A stretch of DNA of 64,000 nt from JAGDZR01 sp049115695 (lineage in GTDB: Bacteria > Bacteroidota > Bacteroidia > Cytophagales > Cyclobacteriaceae). The translations under genes and the position numbers were made by a program. Below, piece by piece: positions 52,312-59,765 of the stretch. A model generated the notes under the pieces. It saw only the letters and a list, made by a program, of their open reading frames with translations, was not told the origin of the DNA and did no database searches. Numbering within the stretch: the first letter of the stretch is position 1; the number at the start of each line of letters is the position of its first letter. The DNA is taken from the NCBI GenBank assembly GCA_049115695.1, contig JAGDZR010000011.1:124001-188000 (forward strand), given 5' to 3'.

Positions 52312-52848
52312 CTAAGCAGCTCCGCCACCATCATAAGTCACACCCAGCACTCTTTCCTCTATCATACCCAGAGCGATTTTATCTTCTCCCAGCACATCAA
52401 ACAATTCAAGAATTCTCCGTGCCACATATTCTTCTTCGATCTGCTCTTGGACAAACCAGCGCATAAACTCTTCTGTAGCAATATCACTTTGATTTCTGCA
52501 TTCTCTTACCACGTCATGAATAGCATCTGTCACAGAAATCTCCATCTCCAATGCTTTCTCAAATACACTTCTTAAATCTGCAAACTCATGCTGTGACTCT
52601 GCAACGGTTGGAGAAATTGCCGCACATTCCATGTCCGTCAAATACTTGAATAATTTGAGCTGATGCTTTCGCTCCTCCTCTGACTGGTTAAAAAAGTGTT
52701 CTGCGCAGTTGTCATAACCATTCACATCGCACCAAGCAGCCATTGCCAAATAGGCAGCTGAAGAGTGCGCCTCAATCTTGACTTGCTTGTTAAGTATATC
52801 TACGATTTCTTGTTTCAGTACCTGGTGTCTTCTCAATATGTCCTTCAT
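52312..52848 (-). CDS. ftnA: Bacterial ferritin (FtnA-type)
   Basis: The 178-residue four-helix protein stores iron. The ferroxidase ligands are recognisable in 'NKQVKIEAHSSAAYLAMAAWCDVNGYDNCAEHFFNQSEEERKHQLKLFKYL' (Glu of helix A, Glu and His of helix B), and Tyr and Glu in helices C/D ('QEQIEEEYVARRILELFDVLG'). No heme-binding Met is evident, so it is ferritin and not bacterioferritin. The C-terminus is unusual in ending GGGAA. The gene lies in the iron island and has its own terminator. Confidence 0.93.
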   Translation of the reverse strand: MKDILRRHQVLKQEIVDILNKQVKIEAHSSAAYLAMAAWCDVNGYDNCAEHFFNQSEEERKHQLKLFKYLTDMECAAISPTVAESQHEFADLRSVFEKALEMEISVTDAIHDVVRECRNQSDIATEEFMRWFVQEQIEEEYVARRILELFDVLGEDKIALGMIEERVLGVTYDGGGAA

Positions 52849-52940
52849 AATCCTGTAGTTTACTGATTAATCAACCACAAAAGAATAGGAAATGTTGGTC
52901 AATGACGAATTTGAGTCTTATTTAAAACGAATCTAAGGAC

Positions 52941-53321
52941 TTAGATTTTCCTCAAAATCTGTTTGTGGATGAGACTGTTGAGCTCCAACATGGTGAATGC
53001 GCCTGCCATCAGGTCTCTCATTTCCAGAATTTCCCTTAGGCCTAAAGCAAACAGTTTGTCAACTTTAGGAAGGTAAATAATTTCAATATCCGCCTGATCT
53101 GACTCCAGTAGGGCTACCAAATCGATTTGATCAAGCTTTCTTTTGAAACTGATTAAGTCACAGAACTTGAGTTCTAACTCCTGGTCGTGAAATCGCAGCG
53201 TGAATTTCTCCGTTGCATCACAGAGCCAAATACCCGACTGGCTGGTAGCGTATACTTCACTTATCGCTTCGGGCATTTCTTGCATCGCTTCTTCTCTGAC
53301 TTCTTGAATTTCTTGCAACAT
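52941..53321 (-). CDS. Conserved protein of unknown function, coupled to the small Cys-rich protein
   Basis: The 126-residue cytoplasmic protein has an acidic N-terminus, a segment 'GIWLCDATEKFTLRFHDQELELKFCDLISFKRKL' and a C-terminal 'AGAFTMLELNSLIHKQI'. It resembles short Bacteroidota proteins such as DUF6686 by its 'GxWxCxxxxKFTLRF' opening; I cannot be sure. It begins inside the small Cys-rich ORF (61-base overlap), so the two are translationally coupled and share the iron-type promoter at 53416-53506. The function is probably in iron homeostasis. Confidence 0.65.
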   Translation of the reverse strand: MLQEIQEVREEAMQEMPEAISEVYATSQSGIWLCDATEKFTLRFHDQELELKFCDLISFKRKLDQIDLVALLESDQADIEIIYLPKVDKLFALGLREILEMRDLMAGAFTMLELNSLIHKQILRKI

Positions 53322-53413
53322 TTCTTAAAAACACACTCGTCAGTATTGATCATCGTCCCGCTCTTGAATGGCGATTCACAACTCTCCTCGGATATGTTTT
53401 CTAATGTTGTCAT
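53261..53413 (-). CDS. 50-residue Cys-rich basic protein, iron-controlled
   Basis: The ATG at 53413 opens a 50-codon frame ending in TAA at 53261. The product has six Cys (12, 27, 32, 33, 44, 47) and a Lys-rich C-terminus with 'KKCCKKFKK' and 'RCKKCPKR'; the last pairs resemble metal-binding zinc-ribbon or iron-binding sites. It has no signal or membrane segment. It is transcribed from a strong TACTTTTG -7 element directly under the 17-bp iron-type box and has a very short leader of about 15-20 bases. The overlap with the next gene suggests coupling. No domain is known to me; a metal-binding or sensing role is inferred. Confidence 0.7.
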   Translation of the reverse strand: MTTLENISEESCESPFKSGTMINTDECVFKKCCKKFKKSEKKRCKKCPKR

Positions 53414-53415
53414 TA

Positions 53416-53506
53416 TTTAGATTAATTCTAAACAATGCAAAAGTACGATGGGTTCACGAACCAAGCGATCGCTACTAGTAGTCATTCATATCACTAGAAG
53501 TAGTGA
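53416..53506 (-). promoter_or_regulatory. Composite promoter of the Cys-rich small protein
   Basis: Reading upstream: 17-bp box TTTAGATTAATTCTAAA (53416-53432), exact -7 element TACTTTTG (53438-53445, minus strand), CTACTAGTAG (53472-53481) and TCACTA-GAAG-TAGTGA (53491-53506). The -7 to CTACTAGTAG distance of 34 bp is identical to the DUF4856 promoter. Confidence 0.8.
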
Positions 53507-53513
53507 TTAATTT

Positions 53514-53627
53514 CTACTTTCCACATTTGTCACAGTCTTGAGAAGCAGACTTTTTTCCAAACCATTTTGACACCAAATATGCCATTGCTCCGACTGCCGT
53601 TAATATGACCAGGATAGTTTGAATCAT
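53514..53627 (-). CDS. FeoB-associated Cys-rich membrane protein
   Basis: The 37-residue protein has one membrane helix (3-23) and a short tail with a CDKCGK motif. The ATG overlaps the feoB stop (ATGA), so it is translated right after FeoB. Such tiny proteins occur next to FeoB in many Bacteroidota and other bacteria and may assist Fe2+ transfer. A longer frame exists upstream but lies within feoB and is a shadow. Confidence 0.85.
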   Translation of the reverse strand: MIQTILVILTAVGAMAYLVSKWFGKKSASQDCDKCGK

Positions 53628-55579
53628 TTCAAAAGTTGATACGCGATGAATGCAGCCACATAGGCCAATGTGCTCATGTAAACGAGTTGAATAATCGGCC
53701 ATTTTAGACTCTTTGTCTCTCTGTATACCACCGCCAACGTACTCATGCATTGCATCGCAAATGCGTAAAACAACATCAAAGACAAACCGCTGGCAAGGGT
53801 GTACAATGGAGAACCATCTGCATTTACTTCCTGCCTCATCCTATTGATCAATGTAAAGCCTTCTTCAAAATCTTCACCTACACTATATATGGTCGCCATG
53901 GACCCTACAAATACTTCCCTGGCCGCAAACGACGTAATCAATGCAATACCTATTTGCCAATTGTATCCGAGTGGCCTGATAGCAGGCTCAATGGCTCGAC
54001 CCATTACACCGATGTAGGAGTGTTCCAGGGCTGCTCCAGCCATCTTATTTTCATACTGTGCCATTGCTTCTGCTGAAGAATTAATTGGCTTTGGAACTCG
54101 AGACTGTGCCTCTTCCATTGCATTCCCTGGTCCATATGAAGCCAATACCCAGAGAATAATGGAAATGGCCATGATTACCTTACCCGCCTCGAAAACAAAT
54201 AATTTTACCTTTTCAGTAATCGTGATGACTGCATTCTTCCATCTCGGCATTTTATAGTTGGGCAATTCCATGATCAAGAAACCAACTCGTTTCGACTTGA
54301 TCAGACTATGTGATATGGCTGAAATGAGCAACGCTGCGAAAATTCCAACCAGATAGAGGGCCATTAAAACCAGGCCCTTCAAATTAAAAATCCCAATCAT
54401 CTCATCAGGGATTACAAGCGCAATCAGCAACGTGTATACGGGAAGTCTTGCCGAACAACTCATCAATGGAGCGACCAATATTGTGATCATTCGTTCCTTC
54501 CAATTTTCAATGGTCCGGGTAGCCATGATTGCGGGAATAGCACATGCCACTGCAGAAATCATGGGCACGACACTGCGCCCATTTAATCCAAATGGTCGCA
54601 TCAGTCTGTCCATAATAAATACAACCCTGGCCATATATCCAGACTCTTCCAACACAAATATGAATGCAAACAATAAGGCTATTTGCGGAATAAAGATGAT
54701 TACACCCCCTAATCCAGGTACAATTCCTTCCGCAATCAGGTTTGTAAATACACCTTCTGGTAAAGTGTTTTTGACCCATTGACTAGACATCAGAAATACA
54801 CTGTCGATGAGGTCCATCGGCCACTCAGCCCAGGCATACACAGCCTGAAACATAAGAAACAGGATACCCATAAAAATGGCATATCCGAAAATCGGATGCG
54901 TAATGATTTTGTCAGCCCTGTTGTGCTTTTGCACAGACTTTGCTGGTTTGGTAACACAAAATCCGAGCAACTGATGTATTTTTCGAAATCGATTTTCGCT
55001 TAAGATCTGTTGTTTCGACACATCAGGAATTGTCAATTCCTCACCGAATTCATCCGGAATTAATTTGGTAGGGGGAACAGACAGGACATGGTTGATTACA
55101 GTGCGTTTCAGTTCATCAATACCTTCCCCTGTTAACGCGCTAATTGGAACTACTTCTTTTTCTCCTAGCAGTTCTGCCAATTTCACATGATCTACTTCAA
55201 TTTTACGCCTTCTGGCAAGATCAGTCATGTTCAATGCAAGCAAACAAGGAATGCCTATATCATGCAATTGCGTATGAAGCAGCAGATTCCGCTCAAGATT
55301 GGTTGCATCCACAATCACTACAACCAAATCAGGCTTGTCAGGATGTGATGGATTACTTAGAATGTCAAAAACAACCTCCTCATCTCTTGACTTAGGGTAT
55401 ATGCTATAGATGCCTGGCAGATCCAATACGTCTACATTGGCATTTTCAAATGAAAAACTTCCTGTTTTCTTATCTACTGTAATGCCTGGATAATTGCCAA
55501 CCTTTTGATTTAAACCCGTAAGTTGATTAAACACTGATGTTTTACCTGAATTGGGGTTTCCTACCAATGCGATTCTCAT
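53624..55579 (-). CDS. feoB: Ferrous iron transporter FeoB
   Basis: The 651-residue protein has an N-terminal G-protein domain (G1 'GNPNSGKT' at residues 7-14, G3 'DLPG', G4 'NMTD') and a membrane part of about 8-10 helices with two gating motifs ('PLMSCSARLPVYTLLI' and 'FAAREVFVGSMATIY'). It imports Fe2+ across the inner membrane. It is shorter than FeoB of E. coli (773 residues) but all core elements are present. It overlaps feoA by one base and the Cys-rich gene by four. Confidence 0.95.
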   Translation of the reverse strand: MRIALVGNPNSGKTSVFNQLTGLNQKVGNYPGITVDKKTGSFSFENANVDVLDLPGIYSIYPKSRDEEVVFDILSNPSHPDKPDLVVVIVDATNLERNLLLHTQLHDIGIPCLLALNMTDLARRRKIEVDHVKLAELLGEKEVVPISALTGEGIDELKRTVINHVLSVPPTKLIPDEFGEELTIPDVSKQQILSENRFRKIHQLLGFCVTKPAKSVQKHNRADKIITHPIFGYAIFMGILFLMFQAVYAWAEWPMDLIDSVFLMSSQWVKNTLPEGVFTNLIAEGIVPGLGGVIIFIPQIALLFAFIFVLEESGYMARVVFIMDRLMRPFGLNGRSVVPMISAVACAIPAIMATRTIENWKERMITILVAPLMSCSARLPVYTLLIALVIPDEMIGIFNLKGLVLMALYLVGIFAALLISAISHSLIKSKRVGFLIMELPNYKMPRWKNAVITITEKVKLFVFEAGKVIMAISIILWVLASYGPGNAMEEAQSRVPKPINSSAEAMAQYENKMAGAALEHSYIGVMGRAIEPAIRPLGYNWQIGIALITSFAAREVFVGSMATIYSVGEDFEEGFTLINRMRQEVNADGSPLYTLASGLSLMLFYAFAMQCMSTLAVVYRETKSLKWPIIQLVYMSTLAYVAAFIAYQLLK

Positions 55580-55797
55580 CAGTCTTCTAGTTGAATTAGT
55601 GCAGCCTCAGACTTTCTTAACGAAAGTGTATAACCTCCAACATCTATTGCAATAGGATCTCCAAAAGGGGCTTTAAACAAAACTTGTAACTGCTTACCAG
55701 GATACAGTCCCATCTCAGTCAGCTTAGCAGCCAGATTTTCTCTGCTCACTTGCATGATGGTTCCAGAAGCTCCCGTTTTTAATTGATCCAGTGTCAA
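55579..55797 (-). CDS. feoA: Ferrous iron transport protein FeoA
   Basis: The 72-residue protein is a small SH3-like FeoA with 'LTEMGLYPGKQLQVLFKAPFGDPIAIDVGGYTLSLRKSEAALIQ'. It assists the G domain of FeoB in the cytoplasm. The start is TTG at 55797; no ATG precedes it in frame. A TAATATTG about 25 bases upstream on the minus strand is near the -7 consensus. The 17-bp box found at neighbouring promoters is not present here, which is odd. Confidence 0.92.
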   Translation of the reverse strand: MTLDQLKTGASGTIMQVSRENLAAKLTEMGLYPGKQLQVLFKAPFGDPIAIDVGGYTLSLRKSEAALIQLED

Positions 55798-55861
55798 CTT
55801 TATATAAGTTTAATTAGCCCGCAATATTAGGTTTTATACACCATAAATTTCCTGACTTTTC

Positions 55862-56494
55862 TCAACTCACCAATCCTGATTCCATTGCGTAAACAATCAA
55901 CTCCGCCGGAGATTTGAGATTCAATTTCTTTAAGATGTTCTTTCGGTGTGAATTAATGGTATGAACACTCACATGCAGCTTATCCGCAATTTCCACCGTT
56001 TTATGTCCCTTCGTAATCAGCTGCAATACTTCATATTCCCGAGGAGATAGATCAGTTGGTTCACAATTATTCTGTTCTACCGGACTGGTCATAACGATTT
56101 CAAGAATCCTGTTGCAGTAAAATCGATTGTGCCTGGCCACAGACTCGATGGCATTTATAATCTCTTGCTTGCTGCAACTTTTGGTAATGATACCTCTGAC
56201 ACCCAGGTTTAACAACTGCTGAATACTTTCTTTCTCACTGTCATTGGTAATAATCAACACATTGGTGGCATTGCTTTCCACAATCTGCTTAAGTGTGCTG
56301 ATCAAAATTGGATCCCTTCCTTGATAATCAATCAAAAGCACGTCCGGACGATTCGCCACAACCTCATGAAGCAAACCCTCGGGACCCTCATGAACCGAAT
56401 GCAGTTCAAGCTGGGGGGTGGAGTCAATTAGCTTGATCAGGCCCTCTCTGGTCAGAAATTGAAAATCGCTTAGTAAAACTTTTGTAGGGGTCAT
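55862..56494 (-). CDS. LuxR/NarL-type response regulator controlled by an iron-type box
   Basis: The 210-residue protein has a receiver domain (1-120) with acidic Asp10 and phosphorylatable Asp56 ('PDVLLIDYQGRDP'), and a C-terminal LuxR helix-turn-helix ('LSPREYEVLQLITKGHKTVEIADKLHVSVHTINSHRKNILKKL'). No histidine kinase is adjacent, so it is an orphan regulator. Its promoter carries the perfect palindrome TTTAGAATCATTCTAAA. It is therefore likely iron-responsive and may control neighbouring iron genes. It may bind TCACTA-N4-TAGTGA, but this is speculation. Confidence 0.87.
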   Translation of the reverse strand: MTPTKVLLSDFQFLTREGLIKLIDSTPQLELHSVHEGPEGLLHEVVANRPDVLLIDYQGRDPILISTLKQIVESNATNVLIITNDSEKESIQQLLNLGVRGIITKSCSKQEIINAIESVARHNRFYCNRILEIVMTSPVEQNNCEPTDLSPREYEVLQLITKGHKTVEIADKLHVSVHTINSHRKNILKKLNLKSPAELIVYAMESGLVS

Positions 56495-56500
56495 TTATTA

Positions 56501-56551
56501 TTTAGAATCATTCTAAACTGCAAACGTAGTGAAGAACTGTTAGTTAATCAA
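56501..56551 (-). promoter_or_regulatory. Promoter of the response regulator with perfect 17-bp iron-type box
   Basis: TTTAGAATCATTCTAAA (56501-56517) is perfectly palindromic in its 8-bp arms. The -7 element TACGTTTG is at 56521-56528 and TTG of a -33 element at 56549-56551 (spacer 20), all on the minus strand. The box covers the predicted start of transcription, as for a repressor. Confidence 0.8.
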
Positions 56552-56656
56552 CGGTGATGATGAAAATCAGTAGATTTCATTTAGGATTTAATCAGTGTGA
56601 ATGAAGCATTGTTGATTTAATTTTGACAGCATTAGTACACAATTAAGATTTAAGTG

Positions 56657-58060
56657 ATGGATTATCGTCTCGAACATGACACCATGGGGGAAGTTCAAGT
56701 ACCCGCTGACAAGTATTGGGGAGCACAAACTCAACGCTCACGTAACAATTTTAAAATAGGTGGTGCGAATATGCAGATGCCGATGGAAATTGTCCGGGCT
56801 TTTGCAATACTGAAAAAATCCGCAGCGCAGACTAATAATGAACTCGGAGTTCTCTCAGCAGAAAAAGCTCAATTAATCGGAAAGGTGTGTGATGAAATAC
56901 TGGCTGGTGACCTGGATGATCAATTTCCACTGGTCATTTGGCAAACAGGATCTGGAACGCAATCCAATATGAACTGCAACGAAGTAGTGGCCAACAGAGC
57001 TCATGTATTGCATGGAGGATCATTAGCTGATAAGGAGAAGTTTATTCACCCGAATGATGATGTGAATAAAAGTCAATCTTCAAATGATACTTTCCCCACC
57101 GCAATGCACATCGCATCCTACAAAATCATAGTAGAGACAACTATTCCAAAAGTTCAAAAGCTAAAGGACACCTTGAAAGCTAAATCAGATGCGTTTCAAG
57201 AAGTTGTTAAAATTGGACGTACACACTTTATGGATGCTACTCCATTGAGTCTTGGTCAGGAATTTAGCGGATATGTTGCCCAACTCGATTATGGCATCAA
57301 AGCCTTAAAAAATACCTTGGCGCATTTATCTGAACTTGCTTTAGGTGGTACTGCGGTAGGCACAGGACTTAATACTCCTAATGGATATGCTGAATTGGTT
57401 GCTAAAAAGATCGCTGAAAACAGTGGTTTACCATTCGTGACTGCCCCAAATAAATTTGAAGCGTTGGCTGCCCATGATGCAATTGTGGAATCTCATGGCG
57501 CACTCAAACAAATGGCGGTGAGTTTGATGAAAATTGGGAATGATATAAGAATGCTATGTTCAGGTCCAAGAAGTGGGATTGGCGAAATCATTATCCCTGC
57601 CAATGAGCCTGGATCATCCATTATGCCAGGTAAGGTAAATCCCACCCAATGTGAAGCCTTGACCATGGTTTGCGCACAGGTAATCGGAAATGATGTAGCT
57701 GTTGCCACTGGTGGTATGACAGGGCATTTTGAATTGAATGTTTTCAAACCAATGATGGTTTATAATTTGATCACTTCTGCACGCTTGATCGGTGATGCAT
57801 GTGAATCATTCAATGACAACTGTGCCATCGGCATTGAACCCAATTATCCAGTGATAAAAGACAAATTAGAGAAATCATTAATGCTCGTTACTGCGTTAAA
57901 TACTCACATTGGCTATGAAAATGCAGCGGCTATTGCGAAAAAAGCTCACAAAGAAGGGACAACTTTGAGAGAAGCTGCCATAGCTTTGGACTTGGTGTCC
58001 AACGAGGATTTTGATAAATGGGTAGTACCAGAAGACATGATTGGCTCGTTGAAGGCCTAA
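56657..58060 (+). CDS. fumC: Class II fumarate hydratase
   Basis: The 467-residue tetrameric enzyme interconverts fumarate and malate without an iron-sulfur cluster. Catalytic His190 lies in 'GRTHFMDATPLSLGQE', and the signature GSSIMPGKVNP spans 319-329 with catalytic Ser320. I use ATG 56657; the GTG just before adds one residue. The class II enzyme needs no iron, so its place beside the iron island may be useful when iron is scarce; this is inference. Confidence 0.96.
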   Translation: MDYRLEHDTMGEVQVPADKYWGAQTQRSRNNFKIGGANMQMPMEIVRAFAILKKSAAQTNNELGVLSAEKAQLIGKVCDEILAGDLDDQFPLVIWQTGSGTQSNMNCNEVVANRAHVLHGGSLADKEKFIHPNDDVNKSQSSNDTFPTAMHIASYKIIVETTIPKVQKLKDTLKAKSDAFQEVVKIGRTHFMDATPLSLGQEFSGYVAQLDYGIKALKNTLAHLSELALGGTAVGTGLNTPNGYAELVAKKIAENSGLPFVTAPNKFEALAAHDAIVESHGALKQMAVSLMKIGNDIRMLCSGPRSGIGEIIIPANEPGSSIMPGKVNPTQCEALTMVCAQVIGNDVAVATGGMTGHFELNVFKPMMVYNLITSARLIGDACESFNDNCAIGIEPNYPVIKDKLEKSLMLVTALNTHIGYENAAAIAKKAHKEGTTLREAAIALDLVSNEDFDKWVVPEDMIGSLKA

Positions 58061-58136
58061 TATTTTGTTTTTTTAAAAGTTATTTTATTACTTTAGCAAG
58101 GATTACGTAATTGTTTATAAATCAATCATTTAAATT

Positions 58137-58766
58137 ATGAAACGTTTTACAACCATTCTCTTAATACTTCTTGGTGTTTCCGTGTCTTTCAATGGTATGG
58201 CGCAGATGTCAAAACAAGAAAAGAAAGACTGGAAAAAAAGAATTAAAGCCTTAACACCTGAGCAGTATAAGTCAATGCTTGATGAAAATAAATCATTGAA
58301 AGGGCAGGTGAGCAGCTTAAAAACAGAATTGGCTGGTGTTGACCAGGTGATCGCAGACAAGGATGACCAAATTTCTCAGTATCAAGGTCAGATGGATGAT
58401 CTAAGAAATGAAGTAGCGTCTGCAAAAGCTGAAGCAGCTAAGGCCAAGACGCAACCTGTTCAGCAACCTGTTGCCAGAGGAGGAGCGATCAACGATCAAG
58501 TTGGAATAGTCTTCAAAGTTCAGATCGGGGCATTTAGAAATAAGGATCTTTCTAAGTTCTTAGATGCGGGAGAGAATTTTACAGGAGAGACTGGCGAGAA
58601 TGGCATGAAGAGATATTCATTAGGTGTGTTCACGGACTATTGGGAAGCTGATACTTTCAAAAAGTATCTCAGAGAGATGGGTGTGAAAGATGCCTGGATC
58701 GTGTCATTCAAAGATGGCCAGAGAGTTCCTATCAAGGATGTACTAGAGAATGTTTCAAAATCATAA
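58137..58766 (+). CDS. Exported coiled-coil protein with SPOR-like domain
   Basis: The 209-residue protein has a signal peptide (1-22, 'NGMAQ'), a coiled coil (about 45-108) and a C-terminal domain (about 120-200) with 'VFKVQIGAFRNKDLSKFLDAG', and 'YSLGVFTDYWEADTFKKYL', which is the pattern of SPOR domains binding denuded peptidoglycan. It should act in the periplasm on cell wall remodelling. It has its own terminator and stands alone. Confidence 0.75.
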   Translation: MKRFTTILLILLGVSVSFNGMAQMSKQEKKDWKKRIKALTPEQYKSMLDENKSLKGQVSSLKTELAGVDQVIADKDDQISQYQGQMDDLRNEVASAKAEAAKAKTQPVQQPVARGGAINDQVGIVFKVQIGAFRNKDLSKFLDAGENFTGETGENGMKRYSLGVFTDYWEADTFKKYLREMGVKDAWIVSFKDGQRVPIKDVLENVSKS

Positions 58767-58788
58767 ATAGATATTGTCAGCAATGTCG

Positions 58789-58820
58789 AACCCTGATCTA
58801 AAATAGGTCAGGGTTTTTTG
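58789..58820 (+). terminator. Rho-independent terminator after the SPOR-like gene
   Basis: ACCCTGA and TCAGGGT form a 7-bp stem (extended by CT/AG with one wobble), followed by TTTTT. It separates this gene from map. Confidence 0.9.
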
Positions 58821-58877
58821 TTTGCACTAATTGCATCTCAGGGCTTTCCACAAAAGCTGATTAACAGATATTCATTT

Positions 58878-58885
58878 TATCTTTG
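58878..58885 (+). promoter_or_regulatory. -7 promoter element for map
   Basis: TATCTTTG matches TAnnTTTG and lies 17 bases before the map ATG. Confidence 0.6.
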
Positions 58886-58902
58886 CGGCTAACATTTGAC
58901 GA

Positions 58903-59694
58903 ATGATTCATTACAAATCCAAAGAAGAAATTGAACTGATGCGCAGTAGCGCTCAGATTGTTTCGCGCACACTTGGCTTGATGGCAGAAATGGTGAAGCC
59001 AGGTGTTACTCCTTTGGAATTAGATAAAGCGGCAGAAGAATACATTCGAGATCAAGGAGCCGTTCCCGGTTTTCTTGGCTTATATGATTTTCCTGCCACT
59101 CTATGTATCTCTGTCAATGAACAAGTTGTTCATGGCATTCCAGACAATCGTCCACTTGTCGAAGGGGACATTATCTCGGTAGATTGTGGCGCGCTAAAAG
59201 ATGGATTCTATGGAGATCATGCATATACATTTGCTGTTGGCAAGGTTGCTCCAGAAGTAGAACAATTGCTCAAGGTGACAAAGGAGTCTCTTTATTTGGG
59301 TATTGAGCAAATGGTTAGCGGCAAGCGAATCGGAGACATATCTTTTGCTATTCAGCAACATGCTGAGCACCACGGTTATGGAGTTGTTCGTGAATTGGTT
59401 GGCCATGGGTTAGGTAAAAAAATGCATGAATCGCCTGAGGTTCCCAACTTTGGAAAAAGAGGCCGAGGGTCTAAACTAAAGGATGGATTGGTCCTGGCTA
59501 TTGAGCCAATGATCAACATGGGAACACGACGTGTCGTGCAGGCTAATGATGGTTGGACCATTCTAACAGCTGACCGCAAGCCATCCGCACACTTTGAGCA
59601 TGATGTAGCATTGGTAGATGGCAAACCTGATATTTTGTCAACCTTTCAATATGTCGAGGAAGCACTCACTAAAAATAACGCACTGCTCGTATAG
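58903..59694 (+). CDS. map: Type I methionine aminopeptidase
   Basis: The 263-residue cytoplasmic metalloenzyme removes N-terminal Met. The metal ligands are visible: two Asp in 'DCGALKDGFYGDHAYTF', His in 'VGHGLGKKMHESPEVPN', and Glu residues in 'AIEPMINM' and 'HFEHDVALVDG'. Length is normal for the bacterial type Ia form. It stands apart from ribosomal protein genes, so it may be the second copy. An own -7 element precedes it, and the ClC gene follows after 71 bases. Confidence 0.95.
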   Translation: MIHYKSKEEIELMRSSAQIVSRTLGLMAEMVKPGVTPLELDKAAEEYIRDQGAVPGFLGLYDFPATLCISVNEQVVHGIPDNRPLVEGDIISVDCGALKDGFYGDHAYTFAVGKVAPEVEQLLKVTKESLYLGIEQMVSGKRIGDISFAIQQHAEHHGYGVVRELVGHGLGKKMHESPEVPNFGKRGRGSKLKDGLVLAIEPMINMGTRRVVQANDGWTILTADRKPSAHFEHDVALVDGKPDILSTFQYVEEALTKNNALLV

Positions 59695-59735
59695 TTTTTA
59701 ACATCACTATTCCCAGACAGGTCTATTTGAATCTT

Positions 59736-59743
59736 TACCTTTG
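59736..59743 (+). promoter_or_regulatory. -7 promoter element for the ClC gene
   Basis: TACCTTTG matches TAnnTTTG exactly and lies 22 bases before the ATG of the ClC gene. Confidence 0.55.
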
Positions 59744-59765
59744 CGCGCTTAAGCTCTTTGGATAA

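Noticed and set aside
53628..53750. Longer form of the FeoB-associated Cys-rich protein (78 codons)
   Set aside because: The additional 41 codons lie within feoB and have no membrane-protein pattern; the ATG at 53627 overlaps the feoB stop as expected.
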